A stretch of DNA of 64,000 nt, from NCBI GenBank assembly GCA_966250385.1, contig CBINHC010000007.1, forward strand, positions 62,001 through 126,000, written 5' to 3'. This document shows positions 8,357 to 16,140 of the stretch, in pieces. A program made the position numbers and the translations under genes. A model generated the notes under the pieces. The model did no database searches. It was not told the DNA's origin and saw only the letters and a program-made list of their open reading frames with translations. This DNA is from DASWTL01 sp966250385 (lineage in GTDB: Bacteria; Bacteroidota; Bacteroidia; Sphingobacteriales; Sphingobacteriaceae). Every line of letters starts with the position of its first letter. Positions within the stretch are counted from its first letter, which is position 1.

Positions 8357-10777
8357 ATGCGGCGCACCCTTTTCATACTGCTCAAGGCAGCCGGAATTCT
8401 TGCAGGACTGATCGCCGTCATCTGGATCGGGGCAGCTGCCTATGTCAACACGCATAAAAAAGAGGTCCTGGCGCTGATCACCAGGCTGGTCAACCAGAAC
8501 GTGAACGGCAGGGTCACCATCGAGAGTATCGAACCGGCACTGATCAAGGGCTTTCCCGGTGTTTCCATACAGCTGAATTCCGTCCGGCTGCTTGACAGCC
8601 TGCAGCAGGGACCCCGGTCGGAAATCCTGCGGGCCCGGGAGGTATTTGTCGCCGTCAATGCATTTTCGATCCTTTCAGGCAAGCCGCGGATCCAGGACCT
8701 GTCCATTGAGAACGGCAGTATCTACCTGTCTACCGACACCGGCGGGCACAGCAACAGCCGGCTGTTCAAAAAGAAGTCCCGGTCGGGAAACAAGATCAAC
8801 CGGATCACCCTGCGGAATGTCCGGGTCACGCTGGACAACCGGCTTAAGGGAAAACTCTACAGCTTTTCCTTCCGCAAACTGCAAAGCAGGATCCGGTACC
8901 AGGCCGGGGGCTGGAAGGCCGAGGTGGCCCTGAACGGCCGGATCAACGATCTCACATTTAATGTCGCCAAGGGGAGCTATGCCAGGAACAAGATCATCCG
9001 GACCGAGCTGAACATGACCTACCGGCATGACACGCACCTCCTGACCGTTCCCAGCCAGCTGATCCGGTTTGACAACGACTCGTTCCACGTCGGCGGAGCG
9101 CTTTACTTTGCCCCGGACCGCTCCGATTACACGCTGAACATCATCGCTCCGCAGATCCCGTTCGGCAACGCCGCAGACCTGCTGACGCCCAGGCTGAAAC
9201 GGACTATGGCCGGTTATAATTTCCGTAAGCCTATCCGGATCCATGCAAATATAAAAGGCAGGTTAACAGGAAAAAATGATCCACTCGTAAAAGTAACCGT
9301 TAGGGTTCGAAACAATACATTCCTGTTCCGGAACGAGGAAGTACGAAACTGCAGCTTCGATGCGGAATTCATCAACGAGGTGGTAAAGGGCCGGCCCCGG
9401 AAAGATCCCAATTCGCGCTTTGCATTTTACGGCCTTAAGGGCGAATGGCATACCCTGCCCTTCCGGGCAGACACCGTGTACCTGGTCAATCTAAGGCAAC
9501 CGGTCATTGAGGGAAAATTCCGCGCATCCTTTCCCCTGACCCGGGTTAACGAGGTGTCGGAAGGCCGGACGTTCGTTTTCAGAAAAGGCACGGCAGATGT
9601 GGACGTTCTTTACAAGGCGCCGTTCAACGCGCAGGATGACGGCAAAAGCTACATCTACGGAACAGTCTCGATCCGAAACGGCGGATTCAACTATACGCCC
9701 CGGAATCTCCCGTTTGACGACCTGAAGGTCAGGCTGGAATTCCGGGGGGAAGACCTCTTCCTCAGGAATGTCTCGGTACGGTCAGGCCGGTCCCAGCTGC
9801 TCATGGAAGGATCCCTCCGGAATTTTCTGAACCTGTACTATGAATCCCCCCAGGACATCGTCCTTGACTGGAAGATCTCCAGTCCCATGATCGACCTCGG
9901 CCAGTTCACCGCCTTCCTCGCCCGACGAAAGGCAGGACCTGCGCCCGGGTCATCGAGCGCGGCGGCCCGCATATTTGCCCGTCTCGACCAGGTCCTGGAG
10001 CAGGCTGAGATCCGGATGAACCTCAACGTCGAGAAACTGACCTACAAGAAGTTTCTGGCCCGGAACCTGCGCTCAAACCTGACCATGGGACAGAACGGGA
10101 TCGCCCTTAACAATATCAGTCTGCAGCATGCACACGGCCGGGTCCGGCTGCATGGCCATATCGACCAGCGCACGGCAGTGAATAAGATCTCCATGCAGGG
10201 CCGCCTGGAGAACGTGGATGTAAACAGGCTGTTCTATGCCTTTGAAGACTTCGGTCAGAAAGGGATCTCCTATACCAACCTCAGGGGGATCTTTTCCTCG
10301 GATGTCGACGTCCGGGGATCCATGGCCGAAACCGGGCGGCTGATTCCGCAATCCATCTACGGCACGGTAAAGTTCAGACTGCGAAACGGGGCGCTGGTTA
10401 ATTTTCCGCCCATGCAGAAGATCGGCGACCTGGCATTCAGAAACCGTAACTTTTCGAACATCACCTTTGCGGACCTGACCAACACGCTGGTTATTCAGGG
10501 CAGCAGGATCCATATCCGTCCGATGCTGATCCGGTCAAACGTACTCAACGTTTTTGTGGAGGGCACCTACGGCTTCTCGAAAGGGACCGACATCCAGCTT
10601 CGTGTTCCACTCAGAAATCCGGAAAAGGACAAGTACCTGGCGGACAGCGTGAAGCAGAAGAACGTGACCAGGGGCATCGTCCTGAATCTGAGGGCGGTGG
10701 AACAGGACGGTAAAATCCGCATCCGGCTCGGCAAAGGTGACAAGGAAGAAACTTCCGCACAGGAGAACGGACAATGA
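8357..10777 (+). CDS. AsmA-family protein
   Basis: An 806-residue AsmA/TamB-like envelope protein. A single N-terminal membrane anchor (about residues 8-29) is followed by an AsmA-type start (VNQNVNGRVTIESIEPALIKGFPGVSI, in two halves). A long periplasmic repetitive beta region comes next, and an AsmA C-terminal-type domain with GIFSSDVDVRGSM lies near residue 650. AsmA-like proteins are bridge-like lipid-handling proteins between inner and outer membranes; the cargo here is unknown. Its stop overlaps the start of the phosphorylase-like gene by 4 bases (ATGA), so the two are translationally coupled. Confidence 0.88.
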   Translation: MRRTLFILLKAAGILAGLIAVIWIGAAAYVNTHKKEVLALITRLVNQNVNGRVTIESIEPALIKGFPGVSIQLNSVRLLDSLQQGPRSEILRAREVFVAVNAFSILSGKPRIQDLSIENGSIYLSTDTGGHSNSRLFKKKSRSGNKINRITLRNVRVTLDNRLKGKLYSFSFRKLQSRIRYQAGGWKAEVALNGRINDLTFNVAKGSYARNKIIRTELNMTYRHDTHLLTVPSQLIRFDNDSFHVGGALYFAPDRSDYTLNIIAPQIPFGNAADLLTPRLKRTMAGYNFRKPIRIHANIKGRLTGKNDPLVKVTVRVRNNTFLFRNEEVRNCSFDAEFINEVVKGRPRKDPNSRFAFYGLKGEWHTLPFRADTVYLVNLRQPVIEGKFRASFPLTRVNEVSEGRTFVFRKGTADVDVLYKAPFNAQDDGKSYIYGTVSIRNGGFNYTPRNLPFDDLKVRLEFRGEDLFLRNVSVRSGRSQLLMEGSLRNFLNLYYESPQDIVLDWKISSPMIDLGQFTAFLARRKAGPAPGSSSAAARIFARLDQVLEQAEIRMNLNVEKLTYKKFLARNLRSNLTMGQNGIALNNISLQHAHGRVRLHGHIDQRTAVNKISMQGRLENVDVNRLFYAFEDFGQKGISYTNLRGIFSSDVDVRGSMAETGRLIPQSIYGTVKFRLRNGALVNFPPMQKIGDLAFRNRNFSNITFADLTNTLVIQGSRIHIRPMLIRSNVLNVFVEGTYGFSKGTDIQLRVPLRNPEKDKYLADSVKQKNVTRGIVLNLRAVEQDGKIRIRLGKGDKEETSAQENGQ

Positions 10778-12456
10778 CAAACCCGCAGTTTATGACCAGA
10801 CCGATCATCACCTACCCCGTAGCCCCGTCATTTGAGCGGCGCGTCGCTTATTTTTCCATGGAATTTGCCGTTGACCAGGCACTGAAGACCTATTCCGGGG
10901 GGCTGGGGTTCCTGGCCGGTTCGCATATCCGGAGCGCCTACGAACTCGGCCAGAACCTGGTCGGGATCGGCATGCTGTGGAAATACGGCTACTACGACCA
11001 GGTGAGGGATGCCGATACGGGCATGAAGCCGGTATACGTAGAGAAGGACTACTCCTTTCTGGAGGATACGCGCATCGTATTCACCATCCAGGTGCACAAC
11101 TCGCCCGTCTACGTGAAGGCGATGCTGTTAAGACCCGAGACCTTCCGCACGGCGCCCCTGTTCCTGCTGACCACCGACATCCCGGAGAACGATTTTCTGT
11201 CGCGGTCGATCACTCACCGGCTGTACGACTCAAACGAAGCGACCCGCATTGCGCAGTCGATCATCCTGGGTGCCGGCGGCGCCCGGCTGCTGGACCTGCT
11301 GGAATTCCGGCCGGATGTCTATCATATGAATGAAGGGCATGCGCTGCCGCTTGCGTTCTACCTGTATAACAAAACCAGGAGCCTTGATGCCGTCCGCCAG
11401 ATGGTGGTCTTTACGACCCATACCCCGGAAGCGGCCGGGAATGAGGAGCACCGCTACGGCGTCCTCGAAACGATGTCATTCTTCCAGGGGATGCATGAAG
11501 ATCAGGTCAGGCAGCTCCTGGAACTGGAGGGCCCTGCCTTCAACTACACGCTGGCGGCCCTTAAGTTTGCCCGTAAGGCCAACGGCGTCTCCCGGATGCA
11601 TGCCGGGGTTGCCCGCAGGATGTGGTCCGGACACGCCGGGGTCTGTGAGATCCAGCCTGTCACCAATGCGCAGAACCGGACCTTCTGGGCCGATCCCGCC
11701 TACCGGAAACATATGCAGGATGACCGGGACGACCTGATCCGGTTACGTAAAAAGGAGATGAAACGGGAGCTTTTTCAGTTGGTTGCGGATCAGACCGGGA
11801 AATTGTTTAACGAGCGGACCTTTACGCTGGTCTGGGCCCGAAGATTTGCGGGCTACAAACGTGCCGACCTGCTGCTCCGGGACTGGACCCGGTTCATCCG
11901 GCTGGTGCGGCAAAGCCCCTATCCGGTCCAGATCATCTGGGCGGGAAAGCCATATCCGGAAGACCAGGGCGCCATCCGCCTCTTCAATGACATCCTGCAG
12001 CGGGTGCGCCCGCTTCCCAACTGCGCGGTACTTGTGGGCTATGAACTTCATTTGTCGGCCCTGCTGAAGAAAGGCTCGGACGGCTGGCTGAACAACCCGG
12101 TACGGTACCGTGAGGCCTCCGGCACGAGCGGTATGACGGCAGCCATGAACGGTAGTGTCAACCTGTCCATTCCCGACGGCTGGATTCCGGAATTCGCACG
12201 AGACGGCGAAAACTGTTTCCTGATCCCGCCTGCGCCTGATCAGCTTCCGGCGGAGTTGCGGGACGACCTGGAGGCGGCCGCCCTCTGTGACCTCCTGGAA
12301 ACCAAGGTTCTGCCGCTGTACTACGAGGAGCCCGACAGGTGGCTGACGATCACGAAAAATGCCTTCCGGGACATTACCCCGGCATTTGATTCTTCGCGGA
12401 TGGCAGAACAGTATTACCATCTGATCTATGATCCCGAAGCAGTGGCTGTTTCCTAG
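10774..12456 (+). CDS. Alpha-glucan phosphorylase-family protein lacking the PLP lysine
   Basis: A 560-residue member of the short alpha-glucan/glycogen phosphorylase family (GT35-like). Typical pieces are VAYFSMEFAVDQALKTYSGG at the start, VYHMNEGHALPLAF, VFTTHTPEAAGNE and the C-terminal FAGYKRADLLLRD. In known phosphorylases the cofactor PLP is bound by the lysine of the motif EASGTxxMK. Here the motif is EASGTSGMTAAMNG, so residue 455 is Thr (codon ACG at 12136-12138). If real, the protein cannot hold PLP by the usual Schiff base and may be a glycosyltransferase or another activity. It overlaps the AsmA gene by 4 bases. The fold call is firm; the reaction is open. Confidence 0.85.
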   Translation: MTNPQFMTRPIITYPVAPSFERRVAYFSMEFAVDQALKTYSGGLGFLAGSHIRSAYELGQNLVGIGMLWKYGYYDQVRDADTGMKPVYVEKDYSFLEDTRIVFTIQVHNSPVYVKAMLLRPETFRTAPLFLLTTDIPENDFLSRSITHRLYDSNEATRIAQSIILGAGGARLLDLLEFRPDVYHMNEGHALPLAFYLYNKTRSLDAVRQMVVFTTHTPEAAGNEEHRYGVLETMSFFQGMHEDQVRQLLELEGPAFNYTLAALKFARKANGVSRMHAGVARRMWSGHAGVCEIQPVTNAQNRTFWADPAYRKHMQDDRDDLIRLRKKEMKRELFQLVADQTGKLFNERTFTLVWARRFAGYKRADLLLRDWTRFIRLVRQSPYPVQIIWAGKPYPEDQGAIRLFNDILQRVRPLPNCAVLVGYELHLSALLKKGSDGWLNNPVRYREASGTSGMTAAMNGSVNLSIPDGWIPEFARDGENCFLIPPAPDQLPAELRDDLEAAALCDLLETKVLPLYYEEPDRWLTITKNAFRDITPAFDSSRMAEQYYHLIYDPEAVAVS

Positions 12457-12488
12457 GGATTGCTCTTTTCTCCTGAGAAAAATTTCCT

Positions 12489-12496
12489 ATTTTTGA
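12489..12496 (+). promoter_or_regulatory. Candidate -7 box TATTTTTG, 3 bases before the start codon
   Basis: TATTTTTG fits the Bacteroidota TAnnTTTG -7 consensus and ends 3 bases before the ATG of the DUF6580 gene. A start point at the usual distance would fall at or near the start codon, suggesting a leaderless transcript. No TTTG -33 element is evident. Confidence 0.45.
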
Positions 12497-12499
12497 AAT

Positions 12500-13027
12500 A
12501 TGATTACGTATATCAAATCCCCGAGATTCCTCGTACTGACACTGCTGATTATCGCTGCAGCCTGTACCCGTGCTTTTCCCTTATTGATCTCACACAGCTG
12601 GCATTTTACAGCGGTCGGAGCCCTGGCGATCTTTGCAGGCGCCAAATTCGATAAGCGTTTCGCTTTCATTATGCCGATTGCTGCGATGGCCGTTTCCGAT
12701 CTGTTTATCGGCAACGGTTTCAGCCTGATCGTTTATGCCGGATTTGCGGCGATGGTCCTTTGCGGATTTGCCGTGCGCCGCAATCAGAATGTTCTTAATG
12801 TTGGTATGGCATCCGTACTGGGAGCCGTGGTCTTTTTCCTGATCACCAATTTTGCGTTCTTCTACCCGGTCTCAGCATACCCGCATAACCTGGGCGGAGT
12901 GATCGCATCCTATATCGCCGGTCTGCCGTTCATCAATAACATGATTGCCGGGAACCTGGTATTCGGAGCCCTGTTGTTCGGAGCGTTCAGTCTCCTTGAA
13001 AGACGGTATCCGGTCTTAGCGAAGTAA
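12500..13027 (+). CDS. DUF6580-family membrane protein, putative transporter component
   Basis: A 175-residue integral membrane protein with about five hydrophobic segments. The pattern TRAFPLLISHSWHFTAVGAL, FAGAKFDKRFAFIMPIAAMAVSD and a late FINNMIAGNLVFGALLFG fits the DUF6580 family, which looks like the substrate-binding (S) component of small-molecule transporters. Substrate unknown. A possible promoter box lies immediately before its ATG, and a terminator follows at 13042, so it is probably monocistronic. Confidence 0.78.
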   Translation: MITYIKSPRFLVLTLLIIAAACTRAFPLLISHSWHFTAVGALAIFAGAKFDKRFAFIMPIAAMAVSDLFIGNGFSLIVYAGFAAMVLCGFAVRRNQNVLNVGMASVLGAVVFFLITNFAFFYPVSAYPHNLGGVIASYIAGLPFINNMIAGNLVFGALLFGAFSLLERRYPVLAK

Positions 13028-13041
13028 CGAACCTTATCACG

Positions 13042-13074
13042 AAAGCCTGAGCCGGAGAGTTCGGGCTTTTGTTT
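13042..13074 (+). terminator. Terminator after DUF6580 gene
   Basis: Stem AAAGCCTGA (13042-13050) with TCGGGCTTT (one G-U pair), followed by TGTTTT on the plus strand, 15 bases past the DUF6580 stop. Confidence 0.75.
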
Positions 13075-13088
13075 TATAAGCATCTTGT

Positions 13089-13889
13089 ATGGGACTCAGA
13101 TTCATATTCACGCTGCTGATAGTTTCAGGTTTCCTGCCCTCCTGCGGCCAGAGCTTCCCGGTTTCAACGGAAACGTCCGCTTTCAATCTCCCTGAGAAAA
13201 GTATCAGTATGCTGCGGCACCGGTACGGAGAACCAACCCTGCATTTCCTGTCCCTTCATGATAACGAGGACACGGGGGTAAAAGCCGCCTTTGAATTCAT
13301 GCGTATCAATGGGGGGACCCTGCTGGAATTAAGGTACGGAAGCGTCCGGAACATCGCGTTCTGCAGTGACTCTTCCGAACTCCAGATCGACCCGAACCGG
13401 ATTTTCTCCACTCCCGGTATTGAAGCGTTCTTCCGGGATGAAAATGGCGCCCGTCAGATCAGCGCCCTGGCCGATTCGATTCTCCGGCTGTACGACTACG
13501 AGAAAACCGGCTACATCCTGACCCTTCACAACAATACCGACAGCGCATTTTCGATCCGCTCCTACCTCGCCGGCAATGACCGCGAGGGCGTCGCCTCCGA
13601 AGTTTATTTCAACCCGGACATGGACCCGGACGATTTTATCCTGGTGACGGAACCGTTCTTTTTTGAATACCTGAAGAAACAGAAGATCAGCACGGTGCTG
13701 CAGAGCCCGACGACCCCTGATGACGGTTCGTTATCCCTGTATGCCGGTCTGCGAAAGATCCCGTATATTAACGTGGAGGTCCAGCATCGCCACCTGGATG
13801 AAAATCTCCGCCTGATCAATGCGGTGAACACCATGCTGCAGGAGTTCAGAAGAACAGACTCGGCACGTCAGGCCGTTTCCAGCAACTGA
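13089..13889 (+). CDS. Putative lipoprotein with HxxE...H possible zinc site
   Basis: A 266-residue protein I do not recognise. The signal peptide ends in FLPSC, so C19 may be lipidated, giving a cell-envelope protein. The sequence LHDNEDTG gives H57xxE60, and H147 follows in LTLHNNTD. Near the end VEVQHRHLDEN offers E230. This H-x-x-E, H, later E order is what M14-type carboxypeptidases and AspA-like deacylases use for zinc and catalysis, so a metallohydrolase acting on peptides or cell-wall fragments is possible but is inference only. Its 3' end overlaps the convergent sirtuin gene by 22 bases. Confidence 0.65.
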   Translation: MGLRFIFTLLIVSGFLPSCGQSFPVSTETSAFNLPEKSISMLRHRYGEPTLHFLSLHDNEDTGVKAAFEFMRINGGTLLELRYGSVRNIAFCSDSSELQIDPNRIFSTPGIEAFFRDENGARQISALADSILRLYDYEKTGYILTLHNNTDSAFSIRSYLAGNDREGVASEVYFNPDMDPDDFILVTEPFFFEYLKKQKISTVLQSPTTPDDGSLSLYAGLRKIPYINVEVQHRHLDENLRLINAVNTMLQEFRRTDSARQAVSSN

Positions 13890-14554
13890 CCGACCAGCTG
13901 AGCGACCCCGGCGACCGCCTTCTGGCGAATGACGCGTACGCCGGCGTCCGAAATGGCCGGAGCTTTGGGATCCACAAGGAACTTCTCAGCGCCGGGCGGA
14001 ACAAAGTCGACCAGCCCCGCTGCCGGATATACCTGCAATGAGGTTCCGACGATGCAAAAGATGTCGGCCGTGCCACAGATGGCCGCCGCTTTTTCGATCA
14101 TGGGAACCGGCTCGCCGAACCAGACCACATGCGGCCGGAGCTGGGAACCCAGTTCACAGGTCTCGCCCATCCTGATTTCCCAGCCATTGATTTCATAGGT
14201 CAGCCTATGATCCCTGTCGGACTGAGAACGCGTAATCAGGCCGTGCAGGTGAACGACGTCCGAGGAGCCGGCCCGTTCATGCAGGTCATCAATATTCTGG
14301 GTAATGATCGTTACGTCAAATTTCTCTTCCAGTTTCTTCAGGGCGATATGGGCGCCGTTCGGTCGGGCCTCCAGCACGGACTTGCGCCGCATATTGTAGA
14401 ACTCCTGGACCATGGCGGGATTCCGCCTCCAGGCTTCAGGCGTCGCGACATCATAGACATTATAACCCTCCCAGAGCCCGTCTGCATCCCGGAATGTCTG
14501 TAACCCGCTTTCGGCAGAGATCCCTGCGCCGGTAAGCACGACCACTTTTCTCAT
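13868..14554 (-). CDS. cobB: SIR2-family NAD-dependent protein deacylase
   Basis: A 228-residue class III sirtuin, which removes acyl groups from lysines using NAD. It has GAGISAESGLQTFRD, TQNIDDLHERAG, catalytic H104 in HLHG, and PHVVWFGE. Y53 and R56 (EFYNMRR) match the pair that gives CobB/SIRT5 preference for succinyl or malonyl groups. The usual four zinc cysteines are missing: the segment between HLHG and RPHVVWFGE holds only one Cys, so this is the zinc-free variant. It is convergent with the lipoprotein gene, overlapping 22 bases. Confidence 0.93.
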   Translation of the reverse strand: MRKVVVLTGAGISAESGLQTFRDADGLWEGYNVYDVATPEAWRRNPAMVQEFYNMRRKSVLEARPNGAHIALKKLEEKFDVTIITQNIDDLHERAGSSDVVHLHGLITRSQSDRDHRLTYEINGWEIRMGETCELGSQLRPHVVWFGEPVPMIEKAAAICGTADIFCIVGTSLQVYPAAGLVDFVPPGAEKFLVDPKAPAISDAGVRVIRQKAVAGVAQLVGQLLETA

Positions 14555-14596
14555 TGCAAACAGTTAACCACGCCAAGTTAAGGTTTCCAACTTATT

Positions 14597-15919
14597 TTAT
14601 TGAACCGGCCGGTCCTGAATTTGCTGGAAATTATTGACGACCAGCCTTCGTTTGCCGGAAGCGAGAACCGGGATTTCATCGGTGCGTTCAATCAGGATTT
14701 CGGCATCTTCCCCGAAGTACCGGGTGAATTCCTGAACGATCTGTCCGGCGGACTCGAAGTTTTCGTCTACATTGAGCCGGATCGTGTAGGATTTCTGGGA
14801 GTTCTGGACCAGCTGAAACTGCCGGATGTTTTTGTAATTATCGAGCTGCCATACGACCGATGGCGTCAAGACGCGGCCCTTGGTATCATAGAGCATATCC
14901 ATCTTACGGCCCTGAATATTTCTCAGAACAGGAACACCCTTGTCATTGTAGTCGATGAACCCCACATCGCCGGTATCATACCGGATCATCGGCATGGCGT
15001 AATTGAAGAGATCGGTAATGACGATCCGCCCGAGCGCGCCGTTCTCTACGGGAACGTCCTTTTCCAGGTCAAAGATCTCAAGGTGGTAACTGGCCCAGTT
15101 GATGTTAAAATCAGCGTTTTCGCCGAGGGACTGCTGAGCCAGGATGCCGTTCTCCGTATTGGAGTACCGGGACACCACCGGGGCTTTAAAATATTTCTCC
15201 ATCGAATACTTGCAGTAGCTGGTCAGGGTCTCCGCCACCGCGATAATGGATGATATCCTGCAGTCCAGCGGCGGAGATTCGATCCGGTCCATGTACTTGC
15301 ACAGCTGGGTGAAGCTGGAAACGTAACCCATCAGCACCTTCTCCGAACGGTCATTCTGCCAGGCACGGATCAGCTTTTCAAAATACTCGTCCGAAAGATC
15401 CAGGACATTGACCATCTCCAGGTTCTGAAGGCGTGACAGCAGCCGTCCCCGGGGATGTATGGAGTTCCATAGCCGGACATAGTACAGCCGGTGGCCGACC
15501 CGGTAATTGGCCCGTCCGGCAAAATAGATCGTGTCCGAGGTGTTCCGGAGCTTCTTTTCCCGGTTCTGGTAAACCATCAGCGGAGATCCGGTCGATCCGC
15601 TGGTGAGCACCGGAATGCAGTCCTTGTCCGGGTATTTTTCCGACCGGAAAGCATCATGCTGCGCCCGGATCAGGTTCTTATTCACCACAGGAAAATCGTC
15701 AATGGACCGGAAGCCCCTGCAGGTACGGTAAAAGGTGGTCGTTTCCGTGGCATGCCGGAGCAATCCGGAAAGCAGCTCCGCCCGGCGGTCTGCGGATTTC
15801 GGAGCGGAATATTGCTCCACCCCGTCGCGAATGTCCCGGATGTTCTTCCTGATAGGTCCGAGGCTGATGAGGTCGAGCCCCCAAAACAACTTGTTGCGTA
15901 ATACCTGGCTGACTTTCAT
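14597..15919 (-). CDS. CapK/PaaK-like adenylate-forming enzyme
   Basis: A 440-residue protein of the phenylacetate-CoA ligase/CapK group. The nucleotide-binding motif is LTSGSTGSPLMVY, and the later YDTGDVGFIDY and GRKMDMLYDTKGRVLTPS are the A8-type region of the ANL superfamily. It should activate a carboxylate with ATP. CapK-like members usually sit in capsule or polysaccharide gene clusters, but no glycan cluster is here, so the substrate cannot be named. It lies 42 bases upstream of the sirtuin on the same strand and may be co-transcribed. Confidence 0.85.
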   Translation of the reverse strand: MKVSQVLRNKLFWGLDLISLGPIRKNIRDIRDGVEQYSAPKSADRRAELLSGLLRHATETTTFYRTCRGFRSIDDFPVVNKNLIRAQHDAFRSEKYPDKDCIPVLTSGSTGSPLMVYQNREKKLRNTSDTIYFAGRANYRVGHRLYYVRLWNSIHPRGRLLSRLQNLEMVNVLDLSDEYFEKLIRAWQNDRSEKVLMGYVSSFTQLCKYMDRIESPPLDCRISSIIAVAETLTSYCKYSMEKYFKAPVVSRYSNTENGILAQQSLGENADFNINWASYHLEIFDLEKDVPVENGALGRIVITDLFNYAMPMIRYDTGDVGFIDYNDKGVPVLRNIQGRKMDMLYDTKGRVLTPSVVWQLDNYKNIRQFQLVQNSQKSYTIRLNVDENFESAGQIVQEFTRYFGEDAEILIERTDEIPVLASGKRRLVVNNFQQIQDRPVQ

Positions 15920-16073
15920 ACCCTGCTGTGTTATTTTAATAGTACAGGAACTGTTGTTTTATGACATACTGATATAACACGGTCGGAAAGACGGGAAAGT
16001 TGGCCGCAAATCCGCTTGTGTATCGTTTTGGTAAATGCGTACGGCAAGTTCACCACAACTGTGCAGCCGACGC

Positions 16074-16107
16074 AAAAAAAAATAGCGACGAATGTTCATC
16101 GCTATTT
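16074..16107 (-). terminator. Terminator of the btuB-like gene
   Basis: Stem AAATAGCGA (16080-16088) with TCGCTATTT (16099-16107), followed on the minus strand by a long U run. It lies 34 bases beyond the receptor stop codon. Confidence 0.9.
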
Positions 16108-16140
16108 CCATGACAGGCATTACGGGTTACCCCGCCGCCC

